NCBI RefSeq assembly: GCF_016859285.1
Contig: NC_053417.1
Coordinates: forward strand, 20,392,206 to 20,456,205
Direction of reading: 5' to 3'
From: Xiphias gladius
Lineage: Eukaryota > Chordata > Actinopteri > Istiophoriformes > Xiphiidae
DNA length: 64,000 nt
Shown: in pieces, positions 37,101 to 51,072 of the stretch
Layout of the letters: every line of letters starts with the position of its first letter
Position numbering within the stretch: the stretch's first letter is position 1
The notes under the pieces: generated by a model
Told to the model about the DNA's origin: nothing
Databases searched by the model: none
The model's input: the letters and a program-made list of their open reading frames with translations, nothing else
Translations under genes and position numbers: made by a program

Positions 37101-40100
37101 ATACCCACCAGTTCCACACTGTGAGCTATGCAGATTTTAAACTGAAACAGAAAAAAAAGAGAAACCATATTAGATCTTTTCTTAATATTCACTGATACCC
37201 TGAGTTTAGGTTTCAGAACTGGTATTGGGAAAGAAAAAATGTAATCAGTGGATACATAATACTAGGCCTGAGCTATATATCATTTGAGCATCCCATCACA
37301 GCGACAGTGTACACAGTCACAATAATGAACACAATTTCAGTAGTCACCCTGTAAATGTTTCAATGTCAGAAGTAAAGTTAGGCGCATCGTGTCATACAAT
37401 ATATACAATTTTACTCTCTGATAGAAAATTAAAACTAACAAAAAAAAATTTTTTCGTTGCAAATTGTAAACAAAAACACGTAAAGTCGATTTCTTATAAT
37501 TTCTATTGCTTATATTACATTTTGGTTGCTGCACACTATGGCTGAATGGTAGATGACCAATCAGACTAGATTCATTTTCTTTAGCATGTGTGGAGTTTTG
37601 CATCCAACTTTAAAATTAGTTAAGAAACTAAAAGAAATCGTCAAAAAGCTAAATGTCCCTGCAAAAATGCTAAATCTGCTGTTTTAAAATATTTTGATTA
37701 AAAAAAAGATGATATGGAGCAAAACGAGGTGTTCCTTCCTTTCCAAAGCGAGCTACAGGAGTTAAAAGCAGCATATATATGGTGAAAATATGTAACATTA
37801 AAAAAAAATGTTGCAAAGTGTATTGGGGAAATTATAAATTGTGCAACGTCATTTCTTCTCTGTACTGTTCAACTCGTACATAGTGTCTTATGTAACACCT
37901 CCTTTCATATCCCCTGCTTATCTGCAGGCTCCGGGCGCATCACTGCTGGCTCGCTCGGTTACCCCCACCACTATTATTAAACAAGGTTCCACAGTCCAGA
38001 CCACTGTGACGGCCACCACCAAACTGCAGAGGCCTCCTGTACTGCAGGTAACCCCACCACACATTCCTTTTGGGTATTTAGTTCAGTGTGTAGGGTAGAA
38101 AGTTATCAAGCACCAACTGCCATTAAAAATTGTCAGGTCCATCTCTTAGTTCTGCACCTCCTGTGACTCAGAGAAACTGATGGAGTTTTTCAGTATTCCT
38201 CGCATTCACTAAACTCCCACAGGTTTGAATGCAGTCAGTGTGTTTAAAGAAGCTTGCTGTTATTTTAGATAAATTGTTCTTGATATTTCCATTTCTCATT
38301 GAACCTGCACGTGTTTGTCCATCGTTGTCCACCTGCTGGGAACAGTTCTGCAACTCTCCTAAATCCTGGAGAAGATAGGAGTGGTTTCCTAGCATGAGAA
38401 AGTTAAGATAAGGCTTTTACTCCCACGGCTAAAGTAGGGTTACATGCATGTCTCTTGGACCAGCTAGGATGGATTTCCTAATCTAAAATGCTTGATAAAA
38501 ACAGGCTGAAACCTGTTTCACAGGTTGTACCTTCATCTTTTTTGCCAAATGACTGCAAACAAAGGCTGGGTTTTGCGGCCAGGTCAGCACATTTGTTTTA
38601 ATTTCTCTGTCTCATCTGGCTGACCTTTTTGATGCTCACTTCGAAAACCCTGCTGGTGGTATTAATCCTTCTTGTGAATTATGATTGTTGTGGTTGCCAT
38701 GGAAGTCCCCTTAAAGGTTAATACATTTTTACTAAACATCCTTAGTTTTCATTGTCTGATTTGCAAATCACATTTTTTTATAGTAAGTTGGGATGTAATT
38801 TAGGAGTGGAAGACAAGAACCGTAAAGCTCCCAAGAGTAAATGTTGAGTACAAAGTGTACAAATATCTGTGACAGCAAACATACAATATTTAGCTCTTTA
38901 TTGGAAAAATAAAACTTGGAAGACAAAATTGTATTATGTCCTACTGAAGCTGAATGTACTGTGCCCTGGGACCAGACATGTCAAAACTGATACTCTGACC
39001 TTGTCATTTTCCTATGTCTCGTCTCATGACTGCATATTCACTGACTCATATAGAACACCATTATGCTGGGAGGAACTGCCACCACCCCGGGTCAGCCGCT
39101 AGGAACGGCCACCACAGTACAGCCTGGATCTGCAGCCACAGCAGTAACACAGAGGGCAGGGCCCCTTGGGGCCACTGGGACCCCTGTCACTCCGACAGCT
39201 ATCACAGCTGTAAGAGAGAAGTGCTAACCTTGAATGCTTTTGTCTGCATAATCTGTCAAAAATGAAATAATATACTCCACAGATGTTTCATTTTAGGCTA
39301 TTTTGTGTTCTGCTCTACATTGCTACTGTAAATCTGATGTATATATTTAAGAAAAATGCTGTTTGTTTGTGTGTGCTTGCAGGACACACTGGAGAATGTG
39401 AAAAAGTGTAGAAACTTTCTGTCCACGCTGATCAAGCTAGCATCCAGTGGAAAGCAGTCCTCTGAGACTACAGCCAGTGTTAAGGAGCTGGTCAAGAACT
39501 TGCTGGTACATTTCTCTCCTTCCTTTCTTCTTTTTCTCATGTTTCCATCATATCCTTCATGTCTCTCTCTCACCATCTCTGTGTTAAAAATTTCGGCCCT
39601 AACTTTCATACTTTTCTTGTCATTACTTCAGTATGTTTTCTTTACTTATGTTTTTTTTTTTTCCCTGTTCTGATTCATCCTCTGTGCCTATTGTACAACA
39701 GGAAGCGAAGATAGAGCCTGAAGATTTCACCAGTAGGTTATACCGGGAGCTCAACCCCTCACCACAGCCGTACCTTGTGCCTTTCTTGAAGGTGAGATCA
39801 GCAACACACTAACGGATATCTAGATATAATGGCTGATGTGGCGTGTTATAGATAGTGGAAATGCAGACCTTGGTTGGTGTGTAGCCGCTCCATGATGTGG
39901 ATTACATCCTTGTACTAACCAGGTAGTGCTGGTGAGTGGAGGACTCGCAGCTTGCGATAGGGCATTGGCACAAGCTACAGCGATGTCCTGCAGTTGCGCT
40001 TCAGTTCCCCATGCAAACTGAAGGCAACTTGTACCCCATTTGGATTGACATGGTCATGTGGCTTCATAACTCTGCTCCTAACCAAGGTTTACACTGCTCA

Positions 40101-43100
40101 AATGAATACACATTTTTTATAAAAAGTGTAGGATTCTATATAGTTACTAATAAATTAATATACACATAGGTTTGCTATATACAGACTGGTATAACTGTGT
40201 GCTATAGTAGTGTTGTGCATGAAACTGAAGTTACAAAACCAGGTCTTGTTTAAACAGTTATGACCATGTGACAGCAGTGTTTTATGAATGTGTTATCCTC
40301 CATCAAATACAAGGTTTATTGTTAAAGTTGTGTAACATCAGCATGCTCAAACTGTTTCTGAAGCCCTTCTGAAGAGCTAGTAGGCACCCAAAGGTTTCAA
40401 AGAGGGGAAAAAAGGAGCCTTTTCTCTTAATCCACAGTGCAGTCTGAGTGTTGAGACTGCAACTCCTCTTTATAAATAGGCATTTTGTTTTTGCCTTTCT
40501 ATAATCACATCACAAAGTCAGTGTAGCCATAATCAAAATAAATCTAGAAACAGTCATCAGTGCCCTGCTTGTTGATTGAGCATTGGTAAATGCTGCTAAG
40601 CAGTCATCATTACAAATAGCTCTTTCACTGTTTTCCCCAATTATTTAATTAACAATGTGAAAACAAAGCAAAAAAAAAAAGTAATGAACAAATAAAAATC
40701 CTTTTTGAAGTTCTCATTAGAATAAACAAATAAACTAAATTCTCTCCTAATTCTCCCTCATCTGTTTGTTTTATTTCCAGTACAGTATACTGTATAATAG
40801 AGACTGCACCATATATCTCAAAGTGTTGCTACTTTTGCTTTATAATAACAAAATCTATCCTGTGTGGAAAGGAGCCAGCGACTTAGTCAAACTAATATAT
40901 GTTTACTCTTTCTGTCCTCTATCCACATGCAGAGAAGTCTCCCAGCACTGCGTCAGATGACCCCAGACTCAGAGGCCTTCATTCAGCAGAGCCTGCTGGC
41001 CCAGCCCAGCACTAAGCCTGCTGCGGCAGCCTCCACAGCCCTCACGGCTGTGGTGCTGCGACCTCCCCTCTCCACCGCTGCCACTACAGCCACCAGCACT
41101 GCTGCAACCAAAACCACAGTTATCAGCCTCACTCAGACACCTCACAGTAAACCAGGACTGGTAATTTTTCCTGCTAGTGGGAACTTTTTACCTGTATCTG
41201 AATTCAGTGATTGGCATGCACATAGAAGTAGAAAACCTTGTATTTAAGAGTTTATACTTCTACTTTTGTTTGTCTTTGATTCTGTGTTTCTCATTCTTTC
41301 TCACTGAATGTACAAAGATTGTGCCACAGCAACAGGGGGCGATGGTGAGGCCACAGGTGACACTGTCTCAGGCTCCCATGGTAACACTCAGAGGACAACC
41401 TCATAGCCGCATCATTGTGGGCCAGCCGCAGGTGGTCAGACAGCTCCAGACAGGTGTGTGCTCAACAGCTGCTCATACTTCTTTTAATTCTTCCGTTGTA
41501 TGTCAGTGGGTATGTAAAATCAGTACTAATGCTCTGAATGTTGTATATTGTTATTTTCATTATTTGGTACACCATACAGTGTCCAGTGGGAATTGGTTGA
41601 CAGACTCAAATGCTAGACAAATGCATTGAAGAAAGTCACTGAACAACCCAAAAATACATTCGTTCCCTCTGAGTCTGTCTGTTTGGTCTTTCACCTATTT
41701 ACTATGTACACTTTTGAAGTGCTGCCACCTTGTGGATACTGTCTATAAGTGCAGCACATAACTCTTGAAGAAAGGTGCCAAAATTCGATTCTAAAAAATC
41801 AGAAATTCTATTCATGTTATAGTGCATGTTTTCAACACCGCGCTAACACTTGTAACCGCAACTACGTTTCGTTATTCTCAGTTAGCAGCAAAAATCTGAA
41901 CTTGCTTCTGTCACTGCTAGTTCCAGCAGTGAAACAGACGTTGACTCCAGGGGCCAAAGGAGTACAAGTCGTCAGTCAGGCCCCTCTCACTGCTGCTCAG
42001 AAGAACAAGCTGAAGGAAGCAGGAGGGGAAACCTTCAGGTCTGTGACACATTCGGATAAATGTTATGTAAATAATGGTCTCCACATAGTCAACAGCAAAA
42101 TTGATCGGAAAGCATTTTGACAATTAGCTCATTATTAGTCGTTTTTCAACATTCGCTACTTCCAGTTTATTAAATTGTGAAGATTTGCAGTTTGTCCTTA
42201 TCTTAAGTGATACGAAACTGTGTATAAAATATCTTACTTTTTCATTATTTTCTGACATTTTATAGCCCAAGCTTTTGTTGAATCAAAAATTGGCAGATTC
42301 ACCAATAACGAAAGTAGTCATTGGTTTCAGCCCATGTATATTCACTGATATCAGAAGACTGAGAAGAAGGTGTTGTTCTCACTTAGTTACTAACTTGAAC
42401 AAGTTAGGTTTTTATGGTAGTCAGCCTATAACAATACCAGAGTCAGATCTTCATTTACTATTTATACCACTCTCACACACTTGATACACTCTATACAGGG
42501 CGGTATGTCATCCTGCTCTCATCTGTTGTTCTATCTGGATTCATTTTTGTAAACACAACATCTCAACAGCAGAAATACAAACTGTAGTAGAACCTCCACA
42601 CAACGGAAGATCGAATTAGATTTTGGTTGAATTTGCTGCTTAAATTTTCATGATGAGGCAAAAGCCATCTTTTATAATGGGGGGAAAAGATATAGAAAAC
42701 ACAGCAGAAAATGAAAAGCTGTTCAAGCGACTGCACAAACAGATTCACTAAGCAATTAAGTCAATAAAATTGGAAAGCAGAAGAAAGGATGTCAGCCACA
42801 ACAGACAATGGTGTACTAAAAAAAGGAAAACTAACATTAAGTGATACATTGTAAGGAGCTGTGTAATATGCTCAAACCAAGGTCAAGGTTTCCTGAATCA
42901 AACATTGTAATAAAACCAAAATATTCTATAACCTGTCCGCTGCTAACCAACTCCTGTTTTAAAACAGGACCAGGCTTTTTTTTTATGCTTTCAGGCTTTG
43001 TTTAGTGTAACATCACTTCACCAGTGTTGAGCCACACATATATACATAAGTGCCCTGATTTTATTGTTCATTTAACAGTACAGATGTAACTACTTAAGTA

Positions 43101-45767
43101 GGCTGTTGTGTAATGTTAATTAGTCAGTTTAAAAACTGTGTACTCGAAAACTCTCTTTGGTCGATTTGAGCATGTCAGTTTATTGTCCTGGTTTTTGTTC
43201 CTTGTGTCGGTAATAACATTTGCTAAGTAATGCAATAATTCTCTTAATTAATGACCTCATAAGCATTAGTGCTTATGCGTAATACATCATGGTAGTTACA
43301 CCACTCTTTCAAGAAACAATGAACATTGTTTCTGCATTTACAAAGATAGAGCAAAGCTTTAATGTCCCAGAGAGTTTGGCTTACAGACAGCTGTCAATAA
43401 CAATAAGTACAGATAGGATTTATTACAGGGCAATTCTAGTGGATTGCATTTGATTGTACAGGTGTAGCTAAAAAGACTGGTTTATACTGTAGAACAAAAA
43501 ATGTGAGCATAGCATTGCGATGTGATGGAGAAAGTTTTGTGACAAAACAAGCATAAAACTATTTTGTTGAAAACAGTTGTATTGTTTGTTTGGAAAAATA
43601 CTGAAAAAGAAGTAGGAAATGTCAGCACAGAGTTTTAAACGGCTGAGACAAATTAGAGTAACGGCAGTGTTTGTCTAAAAGGTGTATTCTTTCAATCCCT
43701 CTTTTTACCAGGTAACTGTGGATATGGGCATTTGCTCTTGTTTATGAGCCGAAGGATGGGCAAGAAGAGTTTTAACCTTGTATTGTGGCAGATATATCCC
43801 CTCCGTGCACATATTTTATGTGTTTCTTTGGTCTTTAGAAAAATTAGATGGCCTTAAATTGTTGCAGTCTTGTTGCCTTCATTACATTTAGCTCAGTGTT
43901 CCTGGGTACAATCCTTTGTCCAATGTATTTTATATACTATGACTAGGAAGCACCAGAATTGGAATTTTAGAATCCTACATATAGGATAGTGGCTTTCGGA
44001 ATAGCTTGCATTTGTGTGTTTTGCTTTGACATATGAACTGCACTGATGGTTTAAGTGGAAAGTGTGGTTGTTTTGTCAGACTCAGTAATTATTTTGAAAG
44101 AATGATCTTAGTATTTACACTGTTCTAGCTGTTTGGCTCTTTTTCTAGCTACAGGAGACCACTGCAGCTGAATGAAACTATTGAGGTTATTTGGAATAAA
44201 CGTACACAGACAGAGAGGAGATATCGGTGTCAGAAAAAAAAAAGTGAATTGTGTTTGTGTTACTGTGTCTCTCATCAGTTTTCATTTCATCCAGGGATGA
44301 TGATGATATCAATGATGTGGCCTCCATGGCAGGAGTCAACTTGTCGGAGGAGAGCGCCCGTATTTTAGCAACCAACTCTGAGCTAGTTGGCGCGGTGACT
44401 CGTTCCTGTAAGGATGAGGCCTTCCTCGCGACTTCTTCGCTCACCCGGCGAGCTCTTGAGATTGGTGAGACACATAAACTTCGGAGAACACATACAGCAC
44501 ATTCACTCTTCTTTTGAAAGGCTGGAGGTGTCTCACTCTGTCCTAATCTTTATCCACACACCTCCTGTTGTGACAGGTAAGAAGTTTGGTGTCAGCGAGT
44601 TGGGCACAGATGTGATCAACTACATTTCCCATGCTACACAGCAGCGATTACAAAACCTGCTGGAAAAGGTGTCACAAGTGGCACAGCAGAAGAACGTGAC
44701 CTTCAAGGTGATAATTAATTACAGTCATTTGAGAGTTGGCAAAAGCCATTGCCATTATCTCCGTTTCAGTGACTCTTATTGTATCTTATTGAATCTTATT
44801 TTCCTTTTTATTTCATTCAACTTTCAGGAGGACGAGCGGTATGAGCAGGTCAGCGATGCGCGAGCCCAGCTAAAATTCTTCGAGCAGCTGGATCAGATGG
44901 AGAAGCAAAGGAAGGAAGAGCAGGAGAGAGAGATCCTGTTGAAGGCTGCCAAGGTAACAATACTGTCTATGAACAAGGAGACGCAGCATCATTGACACAC
45001 TATCACGGCTACACATAGAAGGCGAGTGAGTGATCCCAGGTCAGCGTCATTAGCATTCTTGGCTGCTTTTCCTGGGCTGCTAGTGAGTGCTAACTGCGAG
45101 TGAGTGAATGAATAAAACAATTGATTGAATGAATTGAACATATCCATCTTGAAATATTAAAATGTCCTCCACATTACTGCAGTCTCGGTCACGGCAAGAG
45201 GACCCCGAGCAGCTCCGACTTAAACAGAAGGCCAAAGAGGTGAATATATGCTACCATAAGTGACTATATGATTGCTTTCTCTGTAAATATTACGATGAGT
45301 TGGTCTGTGAGACTAATCTGTGTGTTATAACGTGCGCGCCAGATGCAGCAGCAGGAGCTGGCTCAGATCAGGCAGAGAGAAGCCAACCTAACGGCACTTG
45401 CAGCAATTGGCCCGAGGAAAAAACGAAAAATGTACTCTCCCGTTAGAGGTGCCGTTGCAGAGGTGAGGAACATGGAGCCATTTGCTACAGATGGGATTGT
45501 TTTAACGGTTTATTTATTTATTTATTTACTTCAAATTCCCAAAAGAGTTCAATAAAAGACTAAATGTTTGTGTTGTATTTGCTCCATTTCACCCTGCAGG
45601 GATCAGGCCCAGGGCCCTCCCAGCCTGGAGGGTCCAGTGGAGCAGGCTCCAGACAGTTTATGCGACAGCGCATCACGAGAGTCAACCTCAGGGACTTGCT
45701 CTTCTGCCTGGAGAACGAAAAAGAGACCACTCACTCACACCTGCTCTACAAAGGCTTCCTCAAATAG
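34189..45767 (+). CDS. taf4: TFIID subunit 4 (TAF4)
   Basis: TAF4 is a scaffold of the TFIID general transcription factor and pairs with TAF12 through a histone fold. Sixteen exons keep frame: 34189-34423, 34586-35398, 36647-36801, 37928-38047, 39054-39209, 39383-39505, 39702-39791, 40933-41160, 41318-41453, 41921-42038, 44295-44464, 44577-44707, 44828-44953, 45183-45239, 45343-45462 and 45600-45767. They give 981 residues (human 1085). The N-terminus (MAAGSDLLDDVFFNTEVDEK) and the Ser/Thr/Val-rich exon 2 lead to the TAFH/NHR1 domain at about 494-585 (VKKCRNFLSTLIKLA; FLKRSLPALRQ). The histone-fold and conserved C-terminal region starts at about 725 (DDDDINDVASMAGVNLSEES). A charged coiled-coil-like stretch (QMEKQRKEEQERE) and a C-terminus ending YKGFLK follow. 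The start matches the family and lies in a YY1-like context. Confidence 0.97.
36531..36568. repeat. (CATA)n microsatellite
   Basis: About nine CATA units in taf4 intron 2, 80 bases before exon 3. Confidence 0.95.
42130..42333. mobile_element. Diverged MITE copy, 'gggctgcaac' family
   Basis: Lies in taf4 intron 10. The block with cttccagtttattaaattgtg, ttttctgacattttatag and a terminal ttggtttcagccc matches the layout of the common fish MITE seen also at 2692-2980, in reverse orientation. The left boundary is uncertain. Confidence 0.55.
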
Positions 45768-47830
45768 CACCCACATTAAAATGATTAGGCCCATTGGGTG
45801 GCATTAAGGAAGCAGAGTTGACCGTCAGCTCAAACCCTCTCTGCTGGTACAGTCTATGATCACCCGCTGCTGAACGACGAGACGTCTGTCTGTGGGAAGA
45901 GAATTATCTGGAGCACTGAGGAGACGTCAGCTTTTAAAAGCCTTTTCAGGCACATGCCTGTTGTATTTTCAGCACAGAGATGGAGCAAATATTGGAACTG
46001 GGCCCTGATTTCAGTGCGCCTCTCGGCTCCGTTTGCTCCTCAGAGACTAGTTGCACTCAACCACACTTCCCTCATGCACTGCCTCATGCTGCACATAAGA
46101 ACATTGTCTTAAACTGAACTGAGCACTTCAGATTTGAAAACCTTGCCAGTGTCTTCGCACTGGCATCTGGGATGTAGCAGCAAATCTCTGTCAAGCGGTT
46201 CCATTTTACATTAATGTGCAGCATCCAGGTGCTGCCCGATTTTACAAAAATGCAGTAATGCTAATTTTCTTCACCATGTTGACATAAACACTCTGTTTAT
46301 TTAAGTTTTGAACAGAGATTTTAATTTATCACACATTTATACTATATTTCAGCACAGTTTTAATGCCTGTGGATTGTTTTACAGAGACTAATCTTGACTA
46401 GTCTTGTCTTCTGCTGAGTTGCCTTCTTCAGATTAAGCCATATGGATTAGAATGTCTTGTTCATCTTAAGTAACTTCATCTATCCAACAGTTCTCTCTAG
46501 ATTTGTAGGATGCCTGCTTTGTTGTTTTGTTTGATTTTTTGTTTGTCTTTGCTTGATTGGAAACCAACATGATTATTTATACGTCATGTGTTGTGCATGG
46601 TGTAATCACAGGTGCTGGCATTTGAAGTCTCACCACTATGGTGGTGGTTTTCACTGTGAGAGTTCCTGCCACAGTGGTTTTTATTCAGATTCTAGCGCAT
46701 TTACTACACAGACCGCATATGCTTTACATTCCTATCCATCATTTCTGAAGCATACCATACTGGGTTTTTTTCCCCCATCTCCCCAGCAGCCTGTTTCCAT
46801 TAATTTCTTCAGTGATGGTACAAATTTCAAATGGCCTTCTGTCAATATTCCTGTTGGCAAGCTAACTGACTAGTTATTTAGAAGATCCATGAATAATGAA
46901 CCATTGACATTATGAAAATAATAATGTGGATTTGGCTCTGTGTTTCTTGAATAATTTAATTTTCCTGCCTTTTATTAATGTCACCCAAAGATCTACAGTC
47001 TTTTTTTTCAAATAAGAATGTGCAATATTTAAGTAACGCATGGCTAAAATGTATTGGGGCAGGATGTTTACTGCGATGGATTGTTCATCTCAAGCACTTT
47101 TTTTCTTATCTTTTTCTACCATTTAAAAAGAAAATAGAATGGACGTGGTTGGCTGCCTAATGTTACTTCAGAAAATCGAAACTAGTATGGTATGATTTCG
47201 AAAGGAAGTGGCTGTTAGTAACGTAAAGTATCCACGCTGTGTACCTCATGTGCTATAATATGAATTTTAAGAAATGCAGTATGGAGAAATGAATCCCAAA
47301 TAGTTTTTGATTGCAGTCCTTTAAGTGAATCGCACATTTTCCAGTTACATTCTTCATCCACATTTTTATATTTGAATGAATGAGGGAGGTCATGTTTGAT
47401 AAACATGGGCAGGAAATGCACTTTGACAGATCGGTTTTCTAAAAGTAGTCGATCATATGAACGTACCCACTTTATAACTTTTTATATTTTTAGTGCACAT
47501 ACTAATTTTGGTCTTTATACCTTTTGTCATTTTACGAAAGAATGTTTGTGGGCATATTTTATTACTGTATATACTTAAGTTTGGTATTTGTAGATTTATC
47601 ATTTGACAACTTCAAATTGAGAACGTTTGTCTTATTTTTCATGCATATAAATATGACAAATAAGACGAATATATGATGCTTTCTTGCCACTATCTTGTAA
47701 ATTTTGCACAGCCACTTGTTTATATGTAAATATCTGAATTTTAAAAAAGTTTTTAATTGCTATTTTATAATGGATTGAGAGAGAATGATCTCTATTAAAA
47801 CAAAAAACAAATATCTCTATCTTGATTGTA
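45768..47830 (+). other. taf4: taf4 3' UTR (inferred)
   Basis: No coding block follows the taf4 stop. The sequence is AT-rich, UTR-like and free of recognisable transposons. An ATTAAA signal at 47794-47799 is a plausible cleavage signal, giving a UTR of about 2 kb. Earlier sites cannot be excluded. Confidence 0.5.
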
Positions 47831-49560
47831 TTACTTACTGTGACAGGTCTGGTCTTTCTGGTCTTCCCAGTTCACAAAAGAGCCTAAAATACTCAGAAAT
47901 CAATATTTCCCGTGACCTGCCGGCAGCGATTGTGAACACAAAATGACTTTCCAAGAAGCAGCGAATTAAGTTAGAAAGTGGACTGATTCAGAGGGCCCAA
48001 AAAGGGAGAGAGGACGATATATTTGATATTTGCTACTTCTGTCCATCTACTGTTTACCATGAGCGACGCACAGCTGTAATGGAGAAAGCGGCTAAAATAG
48101 TCCAACTAACTCAATCTTGAAGCACATTAAAATTGGACAGTTTTGATTGTTTTAGTGTTCAATGGTATTTCTATTTACGCTTTTTTTTTTTTTTTTTTTG
48201 AAGTTTATAATGCAGACATTACGTTATCTTGTTGATTTGAAGGAACATTTACATATTTTGATATGAGGTTGTATGGGTTACACACTGGTAGTGATGATGA
48301 TCATCACATGGAAGTGACCGGTATTAGTAAGCAAAACACTTTCATGATATACAAAAAGCTCAGAGTAGAAACAGGCAGCAGAAATAAACTAAAGATTATG
48401 TTTTCTGTTGTGCTTTTTTTTTACACTTTTGTGAGCGCTGTTTTGATTAACTCTTCAAATGAGTTCTGTAAACTGAGCTAAAGTCCATGCATCAGTCTAA
48501 ATACCAGTTAGTAATTCATATAATGTCATGTCCAAAAATCTGAACTATCCCTCTGATAATCTTTCAGATTTAAAAGTATTCCTTTTTTTCTAGCTAGCAT
48601 CTTATCATAATTATTTCTGTCAATCTATTAGATTGGACAGAATATTATCCTACATCCTAGAGGTAGATTTTAATTGGGCCTTCCTTACTGAAACAGACAT
48701 TTTTTTTTATTGCACGGTAAGTAGGTTGAAAATCCCAAATGAACATTTTGACTTTCCGTTGACTTTATTTCATTGTATCATTGGTTCTGACTGTCTTCCT
48801 ACTATCTCTTGATGAGCAGAGGCTGGATGGTACTGGCAGATTTTGTCTGATTAGGCTCAAGGTTTGGGACATTACAGACCAAAACCTGAAAATCTATCAA
48901 ATTTAGCTGAAGTTTAGTGGTTCATATAGATGTCACTGTCATCCACTGTGTTCTTAAATCCCAGTCTTAAACTGTAATCTTTCATTTTTTTCATGTACGA
49001 TAACAGAATTAAGAACTTTGTCCAAATTTCACATTGACCATGGTTATGGAGCAGACTGAAACAGAGCGAAACTTAAAATCGTGGAAAAAAAAGTGAAAGA
49101 CAGGAAAATATGAATATATATATGTGTATTTTAAGAGAAGCGTACAACATTAGGGTTAAGCCTGTTCCAGTACGAATGGACTTTTCCTGAGGTTTAAAAG
49201 CATCCCTCACAGAACAAACACCGCGAAACAAATATGCAAACCGACCATGTGGTTGAGGTGTAAAAAAAAAAAAAAAGTCCAAATGCTTCACCAACTGTTT
49301 TGGGCTTACAGCAGAAGTTCTTCTTCATTACTATTAGATTTTACAGTATGAGCCAAAAATGCCTCCTCTTCCTCCAATGCAGTCAGTGCACTTCCATCAC
49401 TATAAATTCATTCTATGATCCCTGCAGTGATTAAAAACAGGCCTAAATCACGGGGACCTTTGTCTTAACGCGTTCACAAAAAAAACACGGCTCGTACTAG
49501 CTCAGGCAGTAAGAGTAATATTTACGAGTTGTGTGAGTGAGTGGGTGAAGCGGTGCTGCT
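47831..49560. other. Spacer downstream of taf4
   Basis: AT-rich DNA with a poly(T) run at about 48181-48199. I see no gene, repeat ends or conserved-looking block. Confidence 0.5.
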
Positions 49561-50090
49561 GGTACAATAGTTACACAATTCCAGGGTCATCATTCACTTG
49601 CTGGCGGGGCCATTGTACGGACATGGGATATTTTAAAGGGACCCGCTGCAACAGTGTGAAGGCATTGTGAGCTCCTTGGCAACACGTTGATGCGGAGGCA
49701 CAGTATCCCGCAGTGATGCGGACACACAAGCTCAAAATCGAGTTCTTGGACGTGGACGGTCTTTCATTTCTGCGTCTCGGGTTTTCCCACTTTGTGTTTT
49801 GTTGGCGGCCCCTTCGAGCAGCGCGAAGTCTCGTTGTCCTGGGTCTGTTCACAGTCTTGGAAAGAATGACCTGTCGCCGTCCTCTTTCCACGTGGTCCGC
49901 GGGGAAAGCGGACCGAGTGGGCTGAGCCTGGAGTGCGAGGCGGAATGGCGCCACAGGAGGGCACCGGCGCGCCACCCTACAAACCGATGCTTTGGCGTCC
50001 GACAGTGGCAGATGCTCAGGAAAACGGTAGGAGGCATCTGTCGCTGTAGCTCGTGCGACCTGGGTCCGTATATTGCGTATCCTTTATCAC
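49561..50090. promoter_or_regulatory. CpG-rich patch, candidate promoter/first exon
   Basis: This is the most CpG-dense stretch in the right-hand 18 kb (cgcggggaaagcgg, ggcaccggcgcgccacc). A short frame starts at the ATG at 49945 (MAPQEGTGAPPYKPMLWRPT and so on) and reaches a donor AACG/GTAGGA after 50026. The encoded residues match no family I know, and no partner exon is proven. It may be the promoter of an unannotated transcript or only a CpG island. Confidence 0.4.
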
Positions 50091-51072
50091 CATATGCTAT
50101 AACTGGAAAAAAAAAACAACCACGTCCTACCAAAAATAATTTGCTTTTGAAGCACACATGAAAAAGTAAATGTTGTTTCTAAGGAGACCAGCTGCAACGC
50201 GATTTCGTGCAAGCGCTGACTTCCTGTCTTGACTTGTGCTGCGGGGAGGATCTGAGGATCTTTGCACACAACGCACACACACGCACACGCACACGCACAC
50301 ACACGCACGCAGATGGACATCTCCGTTCAGGATCACACTAAAGCACTTTCTTCTATTCCTTCAGATTCGGCGGATTTGAGGCTTAGAAAGTTGTTTGTTC
50401 TGTTCCCTCCGCAGACAAGGTATCTCATGGCTGTTGTTGCCCGAACCGTTGTCTTCGTTGTCTTGATATCCAGGCACAGTCAGACTTCTAAGTCTTCTCC
50501 AATATGAGTTGTCAGGCTATATTTGCTTATGTTACTCTGGGACACCAAACTCAATTCCACTGTCTTGTTTGATTTTGCATAATGAGCAGCTGCTGGCTGT
50601 TCACAGGATAATGTCTTTGAGTGACAGCTATGAAAATGAGCGAATACATTTCACATATTTTGATATATCCCAGAATTGCAGTGTACTCTTTTAAGAACAT
50701 GGCTAACCAGGCTCCAGTGAGCCCCTGATACACTGCAAGAGGTTTAAATATAGTGGACACCTGTCGCAGGTGATTTCATACATTTTTGAGAAGCATGCAC
50801 TGTGAAACCCCGATTAACGTTCGAGGCCAAGTAAACATTACTCCTCTGCCATGAAAAGATTATGAGGCAATGAGACCAATTGGACCTGTTTATCACATGA
50901 AAATGTTCTCCAATAGTTCCACACTGACAGCCCAAGTTAGGAAAAACATATTTATGCCTACAGAAATAGGTAATGATGCAAGATGCAGCACAGCTGAAAG
51001 TGGAACTCCTGAGCCGTAGGTTATTATCAGTGTTTTGCAACTCACACTTGGTTTCCAATATTAGTATATATC
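50091..51072. other. Spacer with imperfect CA tract
   Basis: Contains an interrupted CA/CG run at about 50264-50311. Several short open frames lack any domain. Otherwise unremarkable. Confidence 0.45.

Noticed and set aside
49571-49975. 134-codon minus-strand frame over the CpG patch
   Set aside because: The Arg-rich composition is what high CpG content gives in that frame. No domain or splice structure supports it.
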